This document shows positions 5,495-9,600 of a DNA stretch of 9,600 bases, piece by piece (positions within the stretch are counted from its first letter, which is position 1; each line of letters starts with the position of its first letter). The stretch is from contig JAOZVT010000586.1 of assembly GCA_025869455.1 (NCBI GenBank), forward strand, positions 1-9,600. The letters are read 5' to 3'. This stretch comes from Prosthecobacter sp. (GTDB lineage Bacteria; Verrucomicrobiota; Verrucomicrobiia; Verrucomicrobiales; Verrucomicrobiaceae). A program made the position numbers and the translations under genes. The notes under the pieces are model-generated. The model ran no database searches. It was not told the origin of the DNA and saw only the letters and a program-made list of their open reading frames with translations.

Positions 5495-6754
5495 ATGACC
5501 AAGCTGCAATTCTTATTCACGAAGGGTTCTTCCCGACTTTGGGTTCGCCCGACTTTGCTTAGTATGGCGGCGATTGCGTGGGTGATTCTTGCCTATTTTT
5601 CTAGCTCTTTTCTGCCTGCGGCTTGGCGTGTGGACATTGAAAAAGAGACCTTGGTGAACTTGTTCACCATCCTGGCTTCTACGATGCTCACGGTCGCCAC
5701 TTTTTCGGTCTCAGCAGTCGCCTCCGCTTTCAGTTCGGTATCCACTTCAGGCACTCCGCGAGCCACACGCATTGTCATGAGCGACAGTGCCGTGCAGTCC
5801 ACTCTGGCCGCATTTCTAGCCGCGTTTATCTACGCGGTTGTAGCCATCACGGCGCTCAGTGCCTTGGATTTTCATGCTTCGGGCCGCTTTTTCTTGTTTG
5901 TTGGATTCGTCGTCTTGATTGGTTGGGTCTTGATTTCCTTCCTTAGCTGGGTGGATCGTATCTCGCGCCTAGGGAAGCTGGGTGACACCATTGATCGAGT
6001 GGCCACCGCTGCTCGCGGGTCCATGTCCAATCCTGAAAATGCAGGACTGCTCGAAGGTCGTTCCCACAAAGAAGCGGCACGGCCCACGAAGGGAACGGTG
6101 CTACGCTTTGACCGTTTTGGTTACGTCCAGCATGTGGATATGGCGAGCCTGCAACGACTGGCCGAAGAGCTGGAGGGCACGATCTGGTTGGACATTCGTC
6201 CAGGTGCATGGGTCACCAAAAATGCGCCAATCGGGCTGATGGACTTCTCAAAAAAGGTCGAGGAAGAAAAGCTCAGCCAATTGCTCAAATGCTTCAGCGT
6301 GGGGCATGAGCGCACACATGATACAGACCCTCGGTTTGCCATGATCTTGCTGGCTGAGATTGCCGATCGGGCTTTATCTCCTGCGGTCAATGACCCTGGC
6401 ACAGGCATTGCCGTGCTCTCTGTTCAGGTGGAGCTTCTGCATCTGTGGGCTGAGGCGGATATTCAAAGCAGAGACCCTGAGCGGATGAAGTTTGACCGCA
6501 TTTTTGTACCCGCTATCACGGCGGAAGATCTATTGCTAGATGCCTTCACCCCGATCGCGCGGGATGGTGCTGGTATGATTGAAGTTTCCCTTCGTATGCA
6601 AAAATCCCTGCGTGCCATCATGCACTTGGAGCATGAAGAACTGAGCCAAGCCGCTGCGGCCTATCGCGAAATCGCGCTAGAACTCAGTCTTCAATCTTTG
6701 CCGATCGAATCCCAGCGCAAAGCGGTTGCGGAGCTTGCTAAAAAGCCCCTCTGA
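5495..6754 (+). CDS. DUF2254 membrane protein
   Basis: This belongs to the DUF2254 family of predicted membrane proteins with no established function. From the ATG at 5495 it has 419 residues. Four hydrophobic segments lie in the first 150 residues (about 20-40, 52-80, 103-124 and 132-151). The TM2 end TVATFSVSAVASAFSSVS fits the family pattern. A long cytoplasmic part follows, containing VQHVDMASLQRLAEE (211-225), IRPGAWVTKNAPIG (234-247) and the most conserved block, GHERTHDTDPRFAM with ADRALSPAVNDPGTG (270-304). The C-terminus (about 360-410) is helical and charged. The frame extends upstream to a TTG at 5336, but that part starts in a repeat and adds nothing like the family. Met54 of the long version puts the first membrane segment about 20 residues in, which is usual. 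A Met at 5435 is another option. No SD is visible. Confidence 0.88.
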   Translation: MTKLQFLFTKGSSRLWVRPTLLSMAAIAWVILAYFSSSFLPAAWRVDIEKETLVNLFTILASTMLTVATFSVSAVASAFSSVSTSGTPRATRIVMSDSAVQSTLAAFLAAFIYAVVAITALSALDFHASGRFFLFVGFVVLIGWVLISFLSWVDRISRLGKLGDTIDRVATAARGSMSNPENAGLLEGRSHKEAARPTKGTVLRFDRFGYVQHVDMASLQRLAEELEGTIWLDIRPGAWVTKNAPIGLMDFSKKVEEEKLSQLLKCFSVGHERTHDTDPRFAMILLAEIADRALSPAVNDPGTGIAVLSVQVELLHLWAEADIQSRDPERMKFDRIFVPAITAEDLLLDAFTPIARDGAGMIEVSLRMQKSLRAIMHLEHEELSQAAAAYREIALELSLQSLPIESQRKAVAELAKKPL

Positions 6755-6783
6755 GGCGCAAGCCGGGAAGGGAAGCACTTCAG

Positions 6784-8535
6784 TTATTTTTTGGCTTCTG
6801 CGGCAATCGCTTTGAACTCAACTAGTAACGCCTGAATCTTTTTGCGCAGGTCTTTGAACTCAGCACTGCTTTTGTCCAGCTTGCTGAGTTCGACATGGAG
6901 GGCCTTGATCTCCACCGCTTTGGCGCGGCGAAGTTCCATGGCACTGGCCGTTTGAGGCGTCTCTTTCGGCTCCACATCATCCCAGTCATCGGTGCGGAAG
7001 ACAGAGGCGGGCAGATCGTCGCTATTCACGAGGTTGGCTCCTTCAGGGTTCGATGCCCAGGCGTAGCGAACGGCCACAGGTTCCTTCACCTCAGTACTGC
7101 TGACGAGCACGCTGTCAGTCCCGCTAATCTTAGCTTCAGCCCAGTGCCAAACTTTGTTAGCCCCGGCGATTTCAAAGCGCTTCAGTTTACCGCTATCCCG
7201 CACCTTCAAACCCTTGCCAACGTGATCAAAGGTGATCCGCATGGCTCCACTCTCCACCTTACTCGATTTATAAAGCGGGCTGCTAAAGATCAAGTCGCGT
7301 CCATAGTCCTTGGCCAAAGCCCAGCGTGCGAGCCGATAGCCAGGTGTCATCTTATCTTTCGGATGGATGTCACTGACTTCACCCACATCATTGATCACCG
7401 CCATGCCAGTTTTGGGCGTGGTTTCTAAAATGTGACGCATACGATCTTGCAGCAGTGCCCAAGCATCCGGTGTGCCCGGTTCCGTGGATGGGGTGCGGTA
7501 GTTGGCCAGTTGCACGAAGTAGAAGGAAAGCTCATCTCCCCAGCGTTGACGCCAATCGCGGATCATGAGAGGTAAGGTTTGGTCATAGGGCACTGCGCCA
7601 GCTTTGGCATTGCCTTCGCCTTGATACCAGATGGCCCCACGCATGGTATAACCAACGAAGGGATTGATCATCGCATTGAAAAGAACTCCAGGTTTGCCTT
7701 CCGTCTCCAAAGGTGGTTTCGGCTCCGCAGGTTTCTTGGGCAGGCGTTTGCGTTCATCGGCAGACTTGCCCTTGGCCGCCGCCAGGGTGGTCTTCCATTG
7801 CTCTAGGCGCGTTTCATACTGAGCCTTGGCTTTGGCGGGATCATAAGTCGCCGCTTCTTCCATCAGCTTATCCACCATTACCTTGGTGCCTGGCAGGGTG
7901 TTCAGAGCTTCTCGGCTGGTGAAGGTTTCTACGGGTTTACCACCCCAGCACGTTTTCAGGACACCCACCGGAATGCCTAACTCCTGATGCAGTTTCAGGG
8001 CATAGAAAAACGCCACTGCTGAATAGCCCGGTACAGTCTCGGGACTGCAAAGAGACCACTCTCCCTCAATGTCACTCTGCGGTTTCTCTGCTGTTACCAG
8101 GGGCGCATTGAACATGCGCAGGGCAGGGTAGTTAGCTTTCGACATCAGCTCTTCATAAGCTGGTGCCCGGTTCATGGTGAAAAACATGTTAGACTGTCCT
8201 GAGGCCAGCCACACTTCCCCCACCAGCACATCCTTGATCGTCACACTTTTGTCTCCCGAGGTGACCGTCAACTCTGACCCTGTGGCATCCGCAGCCCCGG
8301 TTTCGATCTCCGCACGCCAGTGACCTGAGGCATCGGCTTGGGTGGTCGCTGTCTTGCCTTTGAAAGCTACGGATACTTCACTCTTCGGGTCCGTTTCGCC
8401 CCAGATCGCCGCCTTGCGTTCCCGCTGGAGGATCATGTGATCACTGAAAAAATGCGGCAACGAAAGCTCCGCCATGACGCTGGCGGGCAGGCTCACACAC
8501 AGAGCGGCGAAGAAGAGAGGCAGAGCAGATTTCAT
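6784..8535 (-). CDS. Secreted sialate O-acetylesterase-like SGNH hydrolase
   Basis: This is a carbohydrate esterase that should remove acetyl groups from sialic acids or plant or algal polysaccharides outside the cytoplasm. The protein has 583 residues. A signal peptide covers about 1-22 (MKSALPLFFAALCVSLPASV, cut near VMA). An N-terminal beta domain (24-105) follows, with LPHFFSDHMILQR typical of the family. Catalytic blocks are LASGQSNM (110-117, with Ser115), the WGGKPVE block (197-203), AIWYQGEGNA (301-310) and DIHPKD (389-394, with Asp389 and His391 the likely partners). A charged Lys, Ala and Pro-rich insertion lies at about 224-282, and a heptad-like helix rich in Lys, Glu and Leu ends the protein (533-583). 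It has the one strong Shine-Dalgarno sequence of the window. It lies 75 bases downstream of the PEP-CTERM gene and converges on DUF2254. The true substrate is not shown by sequence. Confidence 0.9.
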   Translation of the reverse strand: MKSALPLFFAALCVSLPASVMAELSLPHFFSDHMILQRERKAAIWGETDPKSEVSVAFKGKTATTQADASGHWRAEIETGAADATGSELTVTSGDKSVTIKDVLVGEVWLASGQSNMFFTMNRAPAYEELMSKANYPALRMFNAPLVTAEKPQSDIEGEWSLCSPETVPGYSAVAFFYALKLHQELGIPVGVLKTCWGGKPVETFTSREALNTLPGTKVMVDKLMEEAATYDPAKAKAQYETRLEQWKTTLAAAKGKSADERKRLPKKPAEPKPPLETEGKPGVLFNAMINPFVGYTMRGAIWYQGEGNAKAGAVPYDQTLPLMIRDWRQRWGDELSFYFVQLANYRTPSTEPGTPDAWALLQDRMRHILETTPKTGMAVINDVGEVSDIHPKDKMTPGYRLARWALAKDYGRDLIFSSPLYKSSKVESGAMRITFDHVGKGLKVRDSGKLKRFEIAGANKVWHWAEAKISGTDSVLVSSTEVKEPVAVRYAWASNPEGANLVNSDDLPASVFRTDDWDDVEPKETPQTASAMELRRAKAVEIKALHVELSKLDKSSAEFKDLRKKIQALLVEFKAIAAEAKK

Positions 8536-8545
8536 GGTGGTGGAA

Positions 8546-8552
8546 CCTCCTT
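8546..8552 (-). promoter_or_regulatory. Shine-Dalgarno site of the esterase gene
   Basis: AAGGAGG on the minus strand ends ten bases before the esterase ATG (8535). It fixes the start, which also begins a good signal peptide. It stands out because the other starts in the window lack such a site. Confidence 0.85.
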
Positions 8553-8610
8553 GAACGAAGCTGACGGCACCGTCTATCCTTTCAGTGTCTCCGCCACTGG
8601 GCGAGATTCT

Positions 8611-9600
8611 TTAAACTTTGCGACGGCGGCTCAACCCTATGAGCCCCAGGCCTGCCAGTAGCAAGATCATGCGGCTGGGTTCAGGGGTCACCACGAGGTA
8701 GGCTGAGTTCGCGTAAGTGGTCGTATCAATCGCGTAATCGTAACCGGAAGGCATGTCACCAAAGGTCAGGTCACCGGGGGTATAGGTGAGACTGCCTGTC
8801 CAGCTAAAGAGCTTGTATTCGCCTGTGCCGAAGCCGCCGAGATCATTGACGTTGAGCAATCCTGCCAGGACCAGATCACCGATGATGCTGATTTCATCAT
8901 CCAACAGACTGCCTGCGGCGGCCAAATCAAAATTCAGCAAGGTGCCCGCACTCAGACTCAGGCCGATGCCGTCGCCCAGGGTCAGTGTGCCACCCAGGCT
9001 ATTGCCTGAAGCGTCCATATCGCCAGGAGAAAGGACGGCGGTGGAGGCCAGTTCCACATCGCGGCTCAGAGTGCCCATGCCGCCAAGCGTTGCTCCGGCG
9101 CTGACTTGTACATTCTTGCCGCTGGGGCTGGTCAGCACAGACCCATTGACGAGAAAGGCTCCGCTCTGGACCAGGGTGTTGCCTTGCCAGTCATTGTTCA
9201 CTCCTGTGATCGCCACAATGCCAGCCCCTGTTTTCACCACATCATCCGCATCTCCCACCGCGCCGGTGCCTCGCACAATGTTTGCGATGTTGACGCGACC
9301 GCCGCTGGCAGCGGTGACGGTGAGTTTGCTAGCGGCCTTGGTACCGGAATTGTTGGAGTTGAAGATGGTGCCGATGTAGTTGGACACCTGGGCAGTTTCC
9401 CCACCGATGGTGTAAATATGCGGATCACCAGCCCGGTTTACGTGAGTGGAGGCCAACGTGATGCTACGCCCGATTGTGACGGCATTCGTGGTTAGCATCG
9501 TGGATGTCAGGTGGCCGCCATCGTAGGTTGTGCCCATGCTGATGCTGCTGGTGGCGTTGCCAAAGGCACCATTGGCTCCACTGGGGGCGTCCACATTGAC
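8611..9600 (-). CDS. PEP-CTERM protein with autotransporter-associated repeat, C-terminal part
   Basis: This is the C-terminal part of an exported, surface-sorted protein. The frame enters at the right edge with no stop, so the true start is outside; the GTG near 9594 is only an internal Val. About 329 residues are visible. The sequence is rich in Gly, Ser, Thr, Ala and Asn, with a regular beta-strand pattern. VVKTGAGIVAITGVNNDWQG, followed by NTLVQSGAFLVNG (visible residues about 121-153), matches the autotransporter-associated beta-strand repeat. LSPGDMDASG and the later FGTGEYKLFSWTGSL fit the usual C-terminal part of such passengers. The last 24 residues are a PEP-CTERM signal: PEPSR, the hydrophobic span MILLLAGLGLIGL, then SRRRKV. 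In this family the signal is processed by an exosortase after export. Adhesive or structural roles are typical guesses. Its stop lies 75 bases before the esterase start. Confidence 0.88.
   Translation of the reverse strand, partial: VNVDAPSGANGAFGNATSSISMGTTYDGGHLTSTMLTTNAVTIGRSITLASTHVNRAGDPHIYTIGGETAQVSNYIGTIFNSNNSGTKAASKLTVTAASGGRVNIANIVRGTGAVGDADDVVKTGAGIVAITGVNNDWQGNTLVQSGAFLVNGSVLTSPSGKNVQVSAGATLGGMGTLSRDVELASTAVLSPGDMDASGNSLGGTLTLGDGIGLSLSAGTLLNFDLAAAGSLLDDEISIIGDLVLAGLLNVNDLGGFGTGEYKLFSWTGSLTYTPGDLTFGDMPSGYDYAIDTTTYANSAYLVVTPEPSRMILLLAGLGLIGLSRRRKV

Noticed and set aside
6755..6800. Possible terminator between the convergent DUF2254 and esterase genes
   Set aside because: Only weak stems (AAGCC with GGCTT, GAAG with CTTC) lie near the T-run at about 6786-6791, and the T-run is inside the esterase 3' end. 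Not strong enough to list.
8561..8605. Small hairpins between the PEP-CTERM and esterase genes
   Set aside because: GACG with CGTC and CAGTG with CACTG form stems of only four or five pairs with no T-run.
8786..9379. Plus-strand open frame of 197 codons opposite the PEP-CTERM gene
   Set aside because: Its Pro, Ser and Leu-rich translation is what the complement of a Gly, Ser and Thr-rich repeat protein gives. It is a shadow.
1..9600. CRISPR array, tRNA, rRNA, transposase, toxin-antitoxin or phage genes
   Set aside because: No regularly spaced repeats, cloverleaf, transposase motif or defence-gene signature was seen on either strand.

Overview
The window looks like chromosomal DNA of a Verrucomicrobiota bacterium, probably near Prosthecobacter or Verrucomicrobium. 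This is an inference from gene content. It carries a PEP-CTERM protein with an autotransporter-associated repeat and a PEPSR-type tail, a large sialate O-acetylesterase-like enzyme, a type III pantothenate kinase, and mostly starts without a Shine-Dalgarno (SD) sequence. No phage, transposase, CRISPR, rRNA or tRNA is visible. It reads as an ordinary housekeeping and envelope region.

Layout. Bases 1-85 hold the first 28 codons of an exported protein on the minus strand. A divergent plus-strand group follows: an AlkA-like 3-methyladenine DNA glycosylase (220-831), a DUF374-type lysophospholipid acyltransferase (913-1542) and a RimJ/RimL-type GNAT acetyltransferase (1589-2125). Converging on it is a minus-strand pair, coaX (3080-3823) and a ROK sugar kinase (2146-3087), whose reading frames overlap by 8 bases. 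Divergent from coaX is rplS (ribosomal protein L19, 3972-4331), closed by a strong intrinsic terminator.

Next come two membrane proteins of unknown function, DUF2238/YjdF-like (minus, 4524-5207) and DUF2254 (plus, 5495-6754). Two diverged copies of a 42-bp palindromic repeat lie around the first of these. The right end, on the minus strand, holds a secreted SGNH-type sialate O-acetylesterase (6784-8535). Upstream of it is a PEP-CTERM protein (8611 to beyond 9600) whose N-terminus lies outside the window.

Functional links. The coaX-ROK pair is the only clearly co-translated unit; it joins CoA synthesis to sugar phosphorylation. The esterase and the PEP-CTERM protein may belong to an exported set, but the sequence does not show that they act together. 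The most notable details are the ROK kinase that has lost all four expected zinc ligands and the 42-bp repeat family around the DUF2238 gene. I see no convincing new multi-gene system.
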